Positions 23,719 through 33,155 of a DNA stretch of 41,832 bases are shown piece by piece; the first letter of the stretch is position 1; every line of letters starts with the position of its first letter. Both the position numbers and the translations under genes were made by a program. This DNA is from an uncultured Bacteroidales bacterium. Lineage in GTDB: Bacteria > Bacteroidota > Bacteroidia > Bacteroidales > Paludibacteraceae. Location of the stretch: the NCBI GenBank assembly GCA_934692905.1, contig CAKUUM010000012.1, positions 1 to 41,832 on the forward strand, given 5' to 3'. The notes beneath the pieces were generated by a model, which saw nothing but the letters and a program-made list of their open reading frames with translations, made no database searches and was not told the origin of the DNA.

Positions 23719-25065
23719 TTAGATAGTACCTTGCTCCAACATAGCCTGAGCCACCTTCATGAAGCCGGCGATGTTAGCACCCTTGACATAGTCGATCTTG
23801 CCGTCGGGCTGGGTACCAAACTTAACGCACTGCTCGTGGATGGACTGCATGATGTGGTGGAGACGCTCGTCAACCTCCTTGGCTGTCCAACTGAGGTGCT
23901 CGGCGTTCTGCGTCATCTCAAGACCCGAAGTAGCCACACCACCTGCGTTCACAGCCTTACCCGGAGCAAAGAGGAAGCCCGGCTGAGCCTGGAAGTAGTG
24001 GATAGCACCGGGTTGGCAACCCATGTTACTTACCTCGCAGCAGCACCATGTGCCGTTAGCCACCAACTCCTTAGCGTCGTCTTCGCTCAACTCGTTCTGG
24101 AAAGCGCAAGGCAGAGCGATGTCGCACTTAACCGACCAAGCCTTCTTGCCTGCGGTGAAATGAGCCTGTGCGGGGAACTTGTCAGCCATATCCTGCACTT
24201 TGTTGCGGTTGGAAGCACGCATAACGAGCATGTAGTCAATCATCTCGTCGGTGATACCCTCAGGGATAGCGCAAACGCCGTCCGGACCCGAGATAGCAAC
24301 CACCTTGGCACCCAACTCCTTAGCCTTGATAGCAGCACCCCATGCTACATTGCCGAAGCCGGAGAGAGCCACCGTCTTGCCCTTGATGTCGTGACCTGCA
24401 GTATGAAGAACGTGCTGTGTGAAATAGAGTGCACCAAAGCCCGTAGCCTCAGGACGGAGGATAGAGCCACCCCATGTCATACCCTTACCGGTGAGAACAC
24501 CTGTGTGGTACTGGCGAGCCAACTTCTGATACATACCGTTGAGGAAGCCGATTTCACGACCGCCTACACCTACGTCACCTGCAGGAATGTCCTGGTCAGG
24601 ACCAATGCAGCGCCACAACTCCAGCATGAATGCCTGGCAGAAGCGCATGATTTCAGCGTCGGACTTGCCTACGGGGTCAAAGTCGGAACCACCCTTGGCA
24701 CCGCCCATAGGCAGCGTGGTGAGTGCGTTTTTGAATGTCTGCTCGAAGCCAAGGAATTTCAACATGCTCGGGGTAACAGCCTTGTGGAAACGGAGACCGC
24801 CTTTGTAGGGACCGATAGCCGAGTTGAACTGTACACGATAACCAAGGTTGGTCTGCACTTCGCCTTTATCATCCACCCAAGTGACACGGAACGTGAAGAT
24901 ACGATCCGGCTCTACCATACGCTCTACGATCTTGGCTTTCTCAAACTCAGGATGCTGGTTGTACACTGGCTCGATGGACTCGAGAACTTCCTGGACTGCC
25001 TGCAGGTATTCTGCTTCGCCCGGGTGCTTTGCAGCAAGTTGCTGCATAATTGTTTCTACCTTCAT
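23719..25065 (-). CDS. gdhA: NADP-type glutamate dehydrogenase (hexameric)
   Basis: 448 residues, typical of the small hexameric class. Interconverts 2-oxoglutarate plus ammonia and glutamate. Visible: GYRVQFNSAIGPYKGGLRFH, the active-site PMGGAKGGSDFDP, GDVGVGGREIGFL, and the nucleotide-binding SGFGNVAWGA. Own promoter at 25145-25176 with a leader of about 70 nt. Downstream kbl and tdh are close and on the same strand, so one mRNA may link ammonia handling and threonine breakdown. Cofactor preference (NADP) is inferred from family similarity. Confidence 0.97.
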   Translation of the reverse strand: MKVETIMQQLAAKHPGEAEYLQAVQEVLESIEPVYNQHPEFEKAKIVERMVEPDRIFTFRVTWVDDKGEVQTNLGYRVQFNSAIGPYKGGLRFHKAVTPSMLKFLGFEQTFKNALTTLPMGGAKGGSDFDPVGKSDAEIMRFCQAFMLELWRCIGPDQDIPAGDVGVGGREIGFLNGMYQKLARQYHTGVLTGKGMTWGGSILRPEATGFGALYFTQHVLHTAGHDIKGKTVALSGFGNVAWGAAIKAKELGAKVVAISGPDGVCAIPEGITDEMIDYMLVMRASNRNKVQDMADKFPAQAHFTAGKKAWSVKCDIALPCAFQNELSEDDAKELVANGTWCCCEVSNMGCQPGAIHYFQAQPGFLFAPGKAVNAGGVATSGLEMTQNAEHLSWTAKEVDERLHHIMQSIHEQCVKFGTQPDGKIDYVKGANIAGFMKVAQAMLEQGTI

Positions 25066-25144
25066 GGTTTAATTAATTAAATGTATTTTGGTTAATACGT
25101 TTGTTGGCGCATTTGCTTACACTTTGCTATCCGCTAACAGGCGG

Positions 25145-25176
25145 CAAAATTACATATTTTTTCTGAGATATACAAA
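25145..25176 (-). promoter_or_regulatory. promoter of gdhA-kbl-tdh
   Basis: TTTG (minus, 25176-25173) and TAATTTTG (25152-25145), 20 bp apart. It overlaps the last codons of the histidine kinase gene. Confidence 0.75.
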
Positions 25177-27420
25177 GAATGTCGTACCTTTTTCTGATGT
25201 TTGAAAACATATTTTTCCGTTACTTCCTTCCACGATATTCTTGGATATGGCGAGCCCGAGCCCCATGCCCGTTGATTTGGTGGTGAAGTTGGGCACAAAG
25301 ACCCTGTCACGCACTTCGGGAGGTATGCCGGGGCCGTTGTCGGAGAAGGATATTTCCACCCAACGGCTATCGTTATCCAGTCCTTTTGCCACCTGCTGCT
25401 CCACGGGCAATTCTTTGAGAATGATAATGATGTCGCTATTTTCCCGTCCCGCCATGGCCTGCGTGGCATTACGAACGATATTGGTGAAGACCTGCGTAAT
25501 CTGGTCGGCATCCGCTATGGCCATCACGCCGCTATTCGGACCTATATAGCGCAGAGGGATATCGTCGGGATTGTTGCCAAGCAATGCGATACATGATGAT
25601 AACTTCTGCGCAATGTCCACTTCCGTGGGGTTGACTTCGGGCATTTTGGCAAACGAAGAGAACGACGAGGCAATGTTGCTCAGGTTGTCTGTTTGTTCAA
25701 TAAGCACACGGGTGGAGCGGTCGAAGTATTGATCGAAACGGTCAGTGCCCTTTAGGCGTTGCATCTGCTGGAGAGTCAATCTCATAGGTGTGAGACTGTT
25801 GTTTATCTCATGGGCTACCTGCCTTGCCATAGTTCGCCAGGCGGCTTCGCGCTCGGTACGGGCAAGCCGATCGGAGGATTCGGCAAGGGCGTCCATCATC
25901 TCATTGTAGTGGTGCACAAGGTCACCCACTTCGTCTTGAAAAAAGTAGTCTATATGTTCACCTTTGTCTCCCAAACGATAGTTTTGCAGATTTTTGCTAA
26001 TAGCCCCCAACGATTTAGAAAGAATATGCGCTACAATCCACGTGACAAAAATCGTGATGAGCAACAAAACAAGGTACAAAGGCAAAAGCCATACCACATA
26101 ATTGTCCACATTGGCGTCAATCTGGTCTTGTGAGATGAAATACGGCAAGGCTATATAACCTATCTGCTCGTAGGCGCCATTATAAAACTCGGTGTATGCT
26201 GTCAAATAGCGTACATTACCAATGTGTTCATATTGAACCCGCGTAGCGTTGCCGAAAAATGGTTTTGGGGATATATAGCGCGATAGGATGCCCTGTTCAA
26301 ATAGTTGGGATGCCGAACTGCCTATCAATACTCCCTCCATGTCATACACATGAATATCAGACTCATAGGCATAACTCAGGTCGCGCAAATCTATGCTAAG
26401 ACCTTCTTCGTAAAGTGGAGTCAATTCAATGTCCCAGAAATAAAGATTCTGCAGGGCACTCTGTACATATTGTGCCTTCTTCTGCAAATTATGTTCCTGT
26501 CGGGCCACAAACATCTTGCGAATATACACCACAGAAAGAATAAAATTAGATAAAAATACGACCGTAAGCAACGATACCAATATCAGTTGAAACTTCCCCC
26601 CCAATGACATTCTTCGAAAACCCCGACAGCGAATCAGCCAAAACACTGCAATAGCAGCCAAAAGAAAAAAAAGTATGATGGTGAGCGTATAGTACACACG
26701 CAATCTGGAGCGCGATGCCTCGTCCTGCCGCTCACCGGAAGTAAAAATAGATTGGTAAGAAAAGTTCCGCGCTATATTGGAACCGACCGCATGACGTGCT
26801 GTATTCGGCAGATTGCAAATAGAAAAGAGAAAAGAACCGTCGTCAGAATAAATCGGGTGGTAGTGATTTTTATCGCCATCCTGAAATACGAGTGTCCAGT
26901 TCTCGTCTCCCCGAAATGGTTTTATAAAAGAATTATGCAACTGCTCGCTGGTCAGAGAATATTCGTACTTAACGGGTATGATGACAAGAACAAAATAATC
27001 ATCAAATTTCGTACGGCGGCATATGCCACAAGCATTGTTCCATCGTTTGAATACCCATTTATCGAAAACCCGATGGATGGGCAGTCCCGAAGAATTAATC
27101 CATGCGTCAGACCAATAAAACACATCATTACCCTTGTAAATGAAGAACATAACATTGTCATCTCGGTCGGAAAGGGCTTTTAGGGCATTCATGTCATTAT
27201 CTTTGACTGCCTGAATGACCTCTTGTGTCTTTTGCATTGCATACTTCTCCTGTTTGACAACAGTCCGCTGTGTATGCATGCCGTCCAATTCAAGGCGTGA
27301 ACAAGAACAAAGACTAACCAACATATAACCAACCATCAACAAAACAAGCGTCCGCACCCTGCCCGTGAGGATGCGAACACCGCTATTCACAATGACCGGT
27401 TGTACATTGCACATTGCCAT
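25150..27420 (-). CDS. membrane sensor histidine kinase, NtrY-like
   Basis: 756 residues. N-terminal hydrophobic segment (about 24-41), a large extracytoplasmic region to about 245, two further membrane segments (about 246-266 and 278-300), a second sensory region, a fourth membrane helix (about 440-462), and a HAMP-like linker. The kinase core has the H-box VAHEINNSLTPMRLT (His537), N-box NIVRNATQAM, G1 DNGPGIP and G2 GMGLGLAISKNIVE. The H-box form is that of NtrY-like kinases. No response regulator lies in the window, so the partner is elsewhere. It starts 13 bp after manA, and the gdhA promoter overlaps its end. Start could be slightly downstream (ATG 27414). Confidence 0.93.
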   Translation of the reverse strand: MAMCNVQPVIVNSGVRILTGRVRTLVLLMVGYMLVSLCSCSRLELDGMHTQRTVVKQEKYAMQKTQEVIQAVKDNDMNALKALSDRDDNVMFFIYKGNDVFYWSDAWINSSGLPIHRVFDKWVFKRWNNACGICRRTKFDDYFVLVIIPVKYEYSLTSEQLHNSFIKPFRGDENWTLVFQDGDKNHYHPIYSDDGSFLFSICNLPNTARHAVGSNIARNFSYQSIFTSGERQDEASRSRLRVYYTLTIILFFLLAAIAVFWLIRCRGFRRMSLGGKFQLILVSLLTVVFLSNFILSVVYIRKMFVARQEHNLQKKAQYVQSALQNLYFWDIELTPLYEEGLSIDLRDLSYAYESDIHVYDMEGVLIGSSASQLFEQGILSRYISPKPFFGNATRVQYEHIGNVRYLTAYTEFYNGAYEQIGYIALPYFISQDQIDANVDNYVVWLLPLYLVLLLITIFVTWIVAHILSKSLGAISKNLQNYRLGDKGEHIDYFFQDEVGDLVHHYNEMMDALAESSDRLARTEREAAWRTMARQVAHEINNSLTPMRLTLQQMQRLKGTDRFDQYFDRSTRVLIEQTDNLSNIASSFSSFAKMPEVNPTEVDIAQKLSSCIALLGNNPDDIPLRYIGPNSGVMAIADADQITQVFTNIVRNATQAMAGRENSDIIIILKELPVEQQVAKGLDNDSRWVEISFSDNGPGIPPEVRDRVFVPNFTTKSTGMGLGLAISKNIVEGSNGKICFQTSEKGTTFFVYLRKNM

Positions 27421-27433
27421 ATATCGTTGTCAG

Positions 27434-28369
27434 TTATGATCCTACGTATATTTCCAAGAATTTAGTAGGACTTATAGGGGTTAAACGTATATCATTCAAG
27501 CACGCAGGTATTAGCACCGACTCGCCTTTGCCGATGTGCAATGGCGGTTCACCACATTCCGTTGCCTCAATAGTAGCCTCACCCTCCACGCACATATAGA
27601 TAACAAAACTATCCAACGGAGCATAGTCTCGCTCAATTACCCGATTGAAACACAGCAGGTTGGTAGTGAAATGCGTGTCTTTAAGCAGATTCACAGCACC
27701 CAATTCCAACGGCTCATACTGTACCTTGGGCTGTTCGCATGCCGTGTAATCAATCACTTCAATGGCCTCTTCAATGTGCAACGGGCGCAACTTGCCATCC
27801 AATCCGGGGCGCTCGTAGTCATAGATACGGTAGGTGATGTCGCTGGACTCTTGTATCTCAGCCACTTTCACACCGCGGTTGATGGCATGTACCATTCCCG
27901 CAGGCAGGAATATCACATCGCCCTGCTGTACAGGAACACGTTGCAGCAAGTCCGTAACCTGGTGCTGTTTCAACGCCTCCTGCAACTCCTCCATATCCGT
28001 ATCCTGTGCGAAACCGACAATCAGCGAACCATCCTCCTCGGCATCCACCACATACCACATCTCCGTCTTGCCCAACTCGCGATGGCGGTCGTACGCCGTC
28101 TCGTCGTCGGGGTGTACCTGCACGCTTAAGTCGTCCTGCGCATCAATGAACTTTGCCAACAGCGGGAAACGGTTGCCGTATATCTCATACACGCTATCAC
28201 CCACCAAATCAGCCATATAGGTCTCCAACAGGTCCTGCAGACTATCGCCTGCCAACTGCCCGTTCTCGACCTCCGACACGTGCTCGCCGTAGCAAGACAC
28301 TTCCCATGACTCACTACCCCACACCTTCGGCAGCAACTGCGGCTTGAACTTCAGCGGATACAACGTCAT
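27434..28369 (-). CDS. manA: mannose-6-phosphate isomerase, class I type
   Basis: About 311 residues from ATG 28369 (MTLYPLKFKPQLLPKVWGS). Interconverts mannose-6-phosphate and fructose-6-phosphate, feeding GDP-mannose or mannose use. Zinc-binding pattern: QVHPDD with Glu nearby (KTEMWYV), and AGMVHAINRG; C-terminal cupin-like half. The start overlaps the galE stop as ATGA, giving translational coupling. The shorter class I form is usual in Bacteroidota and Firmicutes. Confidence 0.95.
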   Translation of the reverse strand: MTLYPLKFKPQLLPKVWGSESWEVSCYGEHVSEVENGQLAGDSLQDLLETYMADLVGDSVYEIYGNRFPLLAKFIDAQDDLSVQVHPDDETAYDRHRELGKTEMWYVVDAEEDGSLIVGFAQDTDMEELQEALKQHQVTDLLQRVPVQQGDVIFLPAGMVHAINRGVKVAEIQESSDITYRIYDYERPGLDGKLRPLHIEEAIEVIDYTACEQPKVQYEPLELGAVNLLKDTHFTTNLLCFNRVIERDYAPLDSFVIYMCVEGEATIEATECGEPPLHIGKGESVLIPACLNDIRLTPISPTKFLEIYVGS

Positions 28370-29394
28370 AGCGACCTCAGTCTCTTCTCCCAGTTCCACG
28401 CGCTCAGCAGCACGTCACCCACAGGCGTCTCGGCTTTCCAACCCAGCACGGTATTCGCCTTTTCGGGGTTCGCCCACACCTGCTCGATGTCTCCTTCGCG
28501 GCGGCCAACAATCTGATACGGTATCTTCACGCCCGTCACCTGCATAAAGGTATTGACAATCTCCAGCACGCTCAGTCCGCGCCCCGTGCCGAGGTTAAAC
28601 ACCTCCACCTGCTCCGAAGCCTTGCCCTGCAGCATACGCTCCACAGCCTTCACGTGCGCCTTCGCGAGGTCCACCACATAGATATAGTCGCGGATACACG
28701 AGCCGTCGGGCGTGTTGTAGTCGTCGCCGAACACTTTCAGTTCCTTGCGCAACCCCGCCGCCGTCTGCGTGACAAACGGCAACAGATTGTTGGGCACCCC
28801 GTTGGGCAATTCGCCAATCAATGCCGACGGGTGCGCCCCTATCGGGTTAAAGTAACGCAACAGAATGGCGTGCAAGTCTTTGTCGGCATGCGCCTCGTCG
28901 CGGATAATCTCTTCGTTTATCTGCTTGGTGTTACCGTATGGCGACAGCGCAGGCTGGATAGGTGCGGTCTCGTCCACAGGCAGATGCTCTGCCGTCGGCT
29001 GTCCGTACACCGTGCACGAACTGGAGAACACGATATTCTGCACGCCGTGCGCCTTCATCAGTTCCAGCAACGTCAGCAGCGACCCGATATTGTTGCGGTA
29101 GTACATCAGCGGTTTCTCCACCGACTCGCCTACTGCCTTGCTGGCTGCGAAATGAATAGCCGCTACGATGTCGGCGTACTTTGCAAACACCGCGTCCATT
29201 GCCGCCTTGTCATTGCAGTCCACTTTCTCGAACTCGGGGCGGCGTCCTACGATGGCGGTAATGCCATCCAGCACACCCTCGTTGGAGTTGCTCAGGTTGT
29301 CCACAATGACCACCTCATACCCCTGCTGCATCAGTTCCACCACCGTGTGCGAACCGATATAGCCCGTACCGCCGGTAACCAATATACGTGCCAT
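28366..29394 (-). CDS. galE: UDP-glucose 4-epimerase
   Basis: 342 residues from ATG 29394. Converts UDP-glucose and UDP-galactose. Extended short-chain dehydrogenase: NAD-binding GGTGYIGSH, VDNLSNSN, SSSCTVYG and active-site YGNTKQINEEI (Tyr-xxx-Lys). The ATG lies two bases from the stop of the nucleotidyltransferase gene, and its own stop overlaps manA. The short chain of sugar genes suggests supply of precursors for surface polysaccharide. Confidence 0.97.
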   Translation of the reverse strand: MARILVTGGTGYIGSHTVVELMQQGYEVVIVDNLSNSNEGVLDGITAIVGRRPEFEKVDCNDKAAMDAVFAKYADIVAAIHFAASKAVGESVEKPLMYYRNNIGSLLTLLELMKAHGVQNIVFSSSCTVYGQPTAEHLPVDETAPIQPALSPYGNTKQINEEIIRDEAHADKDLHAILLRYFNPIGAHPSALIGELPNGVPNNLLPFVTQTAAGLRKELKVFGDDYNTPDGSCIRDYIYVVDLAKAHVKAVERMLQGKASEQVEVFNLGTGRGLSVLEIVNTFMQVTGVKIPYQIVGRREGDIEQVWANPEKANTVLGWKAETPVGDVLLSAWNWEKRLRSL

Positions 29395-29396
29395 AA

Positions 29397-30302
29397 TCAA
29401 AACAGTTTGTTCGGGTAAACGCCTTCATTCACAAGGGCTTGAATCTTGTCCACTACCATCTGACGGTCCTCGGCATACGTCACGCCGAACCACTTGGCGG
29501 GCGTGTCCAGCACTTGGCATGTCACCTTGCCCGCCTTGATGAGGTCATTGACCAGCGTCGGGATGTAGAACTCCTTCTTCATCTCCTGCCCGTTCTCTTT
29601 CAGGAACTGCTTGAACGCCTCCTCGGTGTATTCGAAATACTCCGGCGTGAAGCCCCACATGTTCATGCTCACAGGCGTATTGAACGGTATCTCCACGTCC
29701 TTGCCGTCCTCGTCCAGATAGCAGATATGCCCGTCTTTCGACTCTATCGAAGTGCGCTCCACCACGTCGGTCAGGTACCCGAACTTGTCCGTGGCGCACA
29801 CACCGCGGCTCACACTGCCGTGCTCGCTCAGCGTGTTGCCCACGCGGTAGCCTGCCATGCAGTATTCGCCCTGCTTGCCGTCCACATCACGCAGAAACTT
29901 AGCCATCACCTCGAAACTCTCCTTGCCATAGAAGTCGTCGGCGTTAATCACCATAAACGGCTCTTTGATAAGGTCTTTGCCCATCAGCACCGCGTGGTTG
30001 GTGCCCCACGGTTTGGTGCGCTCGGGGTTGTAGGTGTAGCCTGCGGGCACCTTGTCTAATGACTGGTAGCACACGTGGCACGGCACATGGTTCTCATACT
30101 TGCTGAGCACCACCCTGCGGAAGTCCTCCTCAAAATCCTTACGAATGACAAAAACAACTTTGCCAAAGCCTGCCCGTAGCGCGTCGAACACGCTATAGTC
30201 CATTATCGTTTCCCCATTCGGACCCAAGCCGTCTATCTGCTTCAGTCCGCCGTAACGACTGCCCATGCCGGCAGCCAAAATAAACAACGTCGGTTTCATC
30301 AT
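29397..30302 (-). CDS. nucleotide-sugar pyrophosphorylase-like nucleotidyltransferase
   Basis: 301 residues from ATG 30302 (MMKPTLFILAAGMGSRYGG). The N-terminal nucleotide-binding motif LAAGMGSRYGGLKQ is typical of sugar-1-phosphate nucleotidylyltransferases, with VINADDFYG as the metal-binding region. The exact sugar is not clear; a UDP- or dTDP-sugar is suggested by the adjoining galE. The open frame upstream to 30371 runs into the intergenic space and is not used. It follows yitT by 20 bp and precedes galE by 2 bp. Confidence 0.9.
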   Translation of the reverse strand: MMKPTLFILAAGMGSRYGGLKQIDGLGPNGETIMDYSVFDALRAGFGKVVFVIRKDFEEDFRRVVLSKYENHVPCHVCYQSLDKVPAGYTYNPERTKPWGTNHAVLMGKDLIKEPFMVINADDFYGKESFEVMAKFLRDVDGKQGEYCMAGYRVGNTLSEHGSVSRGVCATDKFGYLTDVVERTSIESKDGHICYLDEDGKDVEIPFNTPVSMNMWGFTPEYFEYTEEAFKQFLKENGQEMKKEFYIPTLVNDLIKAGKVTCQVLDTPAKWFGVTYAEDRQMVVDKIQALVNEGVYPNKLF

Positions 30303-30322
30303 TGTATTCCTTTCTATTAGTT

Positions 30323-31429
30323 TTATTCGTCTATTTCTATGTGTCCGTGGCGTTTCTTGTGTTTTATCCACGTGCCATAGACCTCCGAGCAGTTGCCTGC
30401 CGTGATGAACGCTTTGATGTCGTTGTCGCGTACAAACGCCATCACCGATGCGAACTCGTCCGCTGTCAGCAGGGCTTCAATCTCTATCTGCTCCTCGTTA
30501 CTGAAGCCGCCGTACACCTTGTACAGCGAGCAGCCGCGCAGCAAATCATTGATTATATAGCGGCGTATCCTGTCATAGTCTTTGGATATGATGCACACGC
30601 GCTTGCGTTTGTTCAGCGAAGCCGTGAAGTAGTCCACTACCACGCCGTTGATCCACGTACCTATCAGACCTATCACCACCATACGGAAGTCATTGATTAA
30701 GAACGCCGTACTGCATATCAGCGCGCCGCCGATACTTACCGACATGCCGATATCGAAGTGCAGGTACTTGTTGATAATCTTTGCCAATATATCCAAACCG
30801 CCCGTCGAAGCGTTGATACGGAACTCAAACGCCTGGCACACCGACAGCATGAACACGAAGCAAATCAAGTCAAACCACACGTCGCCCATGCCGATGCCTG
30901 CCGACATCACCGAGTCCTTCACCTGTTCCAGCACTTCCCCTGCGCGGTTCAGCAGATACGGGTTCCCGTTGGCGTCCAGCACCGTCTGCCCTGCCTGCAA
31001 CTGCGCAAGTATGTCGGGGTTCTCAATCACCTTGTGTGTGAAGTTGGTGTACGGGTAAATCCTGTCCCACAACTGCGTCAGCGGACCCAGAATCATCGCC
31101 GTATAAACCGTTTTCGCGCCGAACTCGTTGCCTATCAGCAGGAACGCCAACAGCAACAGGAACGCGTTGATACCCATCACCCAGTACGAGAACGTATCGG
31201 CGTTACCGCCTAACACGGTGTTAATCACGATACTCAGACCAGAGATAGTTCCCACTATCAGGTGGCTGGGCATCAGAAAGTAATACACTGCGGCTGCTCC
31301 GAAAAGCATACCGATGGTCATCAGCACCAGTTCCTTCCAGAACTTTTTGGTGCCTAATGCACTTACAAAGGCCTTCAGAAGATTCGTCCAATACCGGGCG
31401 GTGAAGTACTGTTTAACGTAGTTATTCAT
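30323..31429 (-). CDS. YitT family membrane protein with DUF2179 domain
   Basis: 368 residues from ATG 31429 (MNNYVKQYFTARYW), overlapping the lysC stop as ATGA. Five to six hydrophobic segments: ELVLMTIGMLFGAAAVYYFL, LIVGTISGLSIVI, VMGINAFLLLLAFLL, DLICFVFMLSVCQAF, MVVIGLIGTWINGVVV. The cytoplasmic C-terminus (about 290-368) is the DUF2179 ligand-binding-like domain (CIISKDYDRIRRYIINDLLRG). Between membrane segments 3 and 4 there is a longer loop (about 118-180) than in many relatives. Function of the family is unknown; a transport role is often suspected. Coupling to lysC is notable but unexplained. Confidence 0.92.
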   Translation of the reverse strand: MNNYVKQYFTARYWTNLLKAFVSALGTKKFWKELVLMTIGMLFGAAAVYYFLMPSHLIVGTISGLSIVINTVLGGNADTFSYWVMGINAFLLLLAFLLIGNEFGAKTVYTAMILGPLTQLWDRIYPYTNFTHKVIENPDILAQLQAGQTVLDANGNPYLLNRAGEVLEQVKDSVMSAGIGMGDVWFDLICFVFMLSVCQAFEFRINASTGGLDILAKIINKYLHFDIGMSVSIGGALICSTAFLINDFRMVVIGLIGTWINGVVVDYFTASLNKRKRVCIISKDYDRIRRYIINDLLRGCSLYKVYGGFSNEEQIEIEALLTADEFASVMAFVRDNDIKAFITAGNCSEVYGTWIKHKKRHGHIEIDE

Positions 31430-32751
31430 TGTATTAAATTGGTTTCTTTTATCACAAATCGCGCTGTCCTGCGGGTGGTCTGGCTCAGCAGAATCGTCCT
31501 CCCCTCTTGCTCGCGCCGCAGTATCTCGGGCGTGGTGCCGCGCACCGTCAGCAGGCTCAGCCCCTCGTTCCAACTCACCTTGTAATCCTCCTGCAATGCT
31601 TTTATCGCCGCCTCCACGTACCGCGTGCTGTCCACGCACACCGAAATCGTCACGGCACTCGACTGTATCAGCGACACGCGCAGCCTGTACCTGTGTATAA
31701 TGGCGAAGATGTGGCTCAGGCTCTCCTCCAGTACAAACGAGAAATCCTTTGCCCGCATCGTTATCAGCACTTGGTTCTTGCGCCAGATATACACCGGCAC
31801 ATCTATCGCTTTCGCCTCGTCTTTGATAATCGACCCCGCTGCTTTCACATCACCAAACGGCTTGACATACAGCGGGATATGCTTGTTTTCCAACGGGCGT
31901 ATGGTCTTGGGGTGAATCACCTGCGCACCGCTGTACGCCAACTCCACGGCGTCGTTGTAACTCAGTTCGTCAATCTTCGTCGTCTCGCTCACCAACCGCG
32001 GGTCAGCGTTCAGAATACCGGGCACATCTTTCCATATCGTCACCGACTCCGCACCCAGTATATTGCCGATTATCGCCGCCGAGTAGTCGCTGCCCTCACG
32101 CCCCAAGGTCGTCGGCTCGCCGTTTTTGGTGCCGCCGATAAAGCCCTGTGCTACTACAATCTTCCGCCCCTCAATCTTGTCCCACGCCTTGCGAATCAAC
32201 TTCTCCGACGCCTCCATATCCACCACTGCCTCGCGGAACGTCTCGTCCGTCCGCAGCAACCGCGTCATATCCCACAGCACCGCATCCATACCGCACTGCT
32301 GCAAATACGCCGCCACTATCGTCGTGGACATACGCTCGCCCATGCTCACCACCCCGTCGTACGCCCTCTCATACACATTCGCCACCTCACTATTCACACT
32401 CCCGTCCCCAATCCAGTCTCCGAGAAGCAGTTTCACACCCGCATCGCGCAACTGATTCGGCTGCCATCCGTTCCCTAACTTCTTACTCACCTCATAGCCG
32501 AACTCATCGGAAAAGTCCAACCCCGCCATTATATCGAAGTGGTACTTCAATATATCCTCCCATTTCTTGGTCGCCTCCTCGTCCTTGTTTGCCAGAAGGT
32601 CTGCCAACAGGGCTTCCAACGCATTGGTTGTCTTGCCCATGGCGGACACCACAATCACCAAGTCGTCGCTCTCTTGCGCCACGATTTGTTGCAGGTTCCG
32701 CACGCCTTCCGCGTCCTTCACCGATGCTCCGCCAAATTTATAGACCTTCAT
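31426..32751 (-). CDS. lysC: aspartate kinase, monofunctional with ACT domains
   Basis: 441 residues. Phosphorylates aspartate, the first step toward lysine, threonine and methionine. Kinase motifs: KFGGASVKD at the N-terminus, VVSAMGKTTN, and GREGSDYSAA; two C-terminal ACT modules (about 300-440) point to feedback control. ATG at 32751 is immediately preceded by the long pyrimidine/11-bp tract (32755-33117), and no TAnnTTTG promoter was found between it and ribH. Its stop overlaps yitT (ATGA). Confidence 0.96.
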   Translation of the reverse strand: MKVYKFGGASVKDAEGVRNLQQIVAQESDDLVIVVSAMGKTTNALEALLADLLANKDEEATKKWEDILKYHFDIMAGLDFSDEFGYEVSKKLGNGWQPNQLRDAGVKLLLGDWIGDGSVNSEVANVYERAYDGVVSMGERMSTTIVAAYLQQCGMDAVLWDMTRLLRTDETFREAVVDMEASEKLIRKAWDKIEGRKIVVAQGFIGGTKNGEPTTLGREGSDYSAAIIGNILGAESVTIWKDVPGILNADPRLVSETTKIDELSYNDAVELAYSGAQVIHPKTIRPLENKHIPLYVKPFGDVKAAGSIIKDEAKAIDVPVYIWRKNQVLITMRAKDFSFVLEESLSHIFAIIHRYRLRVSLIQSSAVTISVCVDSTRYVEAAIKALQEDYKVSWNEGLSLLTVRGTTPEILRREQEGRTILLSQTTRRTARFVIKETNLIQ

Positions 32752-32754
32752 TTA

Positions 32755-33117
32755 TCCTCGTTTCCGATTCAATTCTTCTCCAATCCCGATTCTGTTCTTC
32801 TCCAATCTTCCCCTGTCACTTTTCCTCTCTCTTACCACCACTTTGAGACTACCTTTTTATCATCTTCCCGCCGCCTTTCCACTATATTACCACCACTTGA
32901 GGACTATCTTTCTATCACTTTCCCATTACCTTTTTATTATCTGCCCACAATTTCCCCTTTCTTTTTTCCCTACTTCCTAAATCTTCACCTCTAATTTTCT
33001 ATTTATTTCCCTCCGATATTTCCTTATAATTTCCCGTTGCTTCCTGTATTTTTCTCATCTTTCCCTCACAAACGCCCCGTTTTTCTGGTAACTCCCCATC
33101 GTATCTCCCTTGTCTCT
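32755..33117. repeat. long degenerate 11-bp-phased pyrimidine tract upstream of lysC
   Basis: Thirty-three consecutive 11-bp steps, almost all C/T on the plus strand. Clearest part 32832-32941: ten units with consensus TTYCYAYYAYY, including TTACCACCACT at 32832 and again 55 bp (5 x 11) later at 32887. Units 32766-32809 repeat with a 22-bp period. From 32942 onward unit identity fades but C-rich cores still recur about every 11 bp. On the minus strand (lysC sense) it is purine-rich. The period is not a multiple of three, so coding is unlikely. Confidence 0.85.
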
Positions 33118-33155
33118 TAATTCTTATTAAGTCGTTTCAAGCCGTTATCTTTCAG

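Noticed and set aside
25066..25085. AT-rich palindrome (TTAATTAATTAA) before gdhA as an operator
   Set aside because: Simple AT-rich sequence near a start codon; symmetry of this kind is common by chance.
32148..32994. Plus-strand open frames running through the pyrimidine tract
   Set aside because: They are low-complexity Ser/Pro/Thr-rich products of the lysC antisense strand and a repeat whose period is not a multiple of three.
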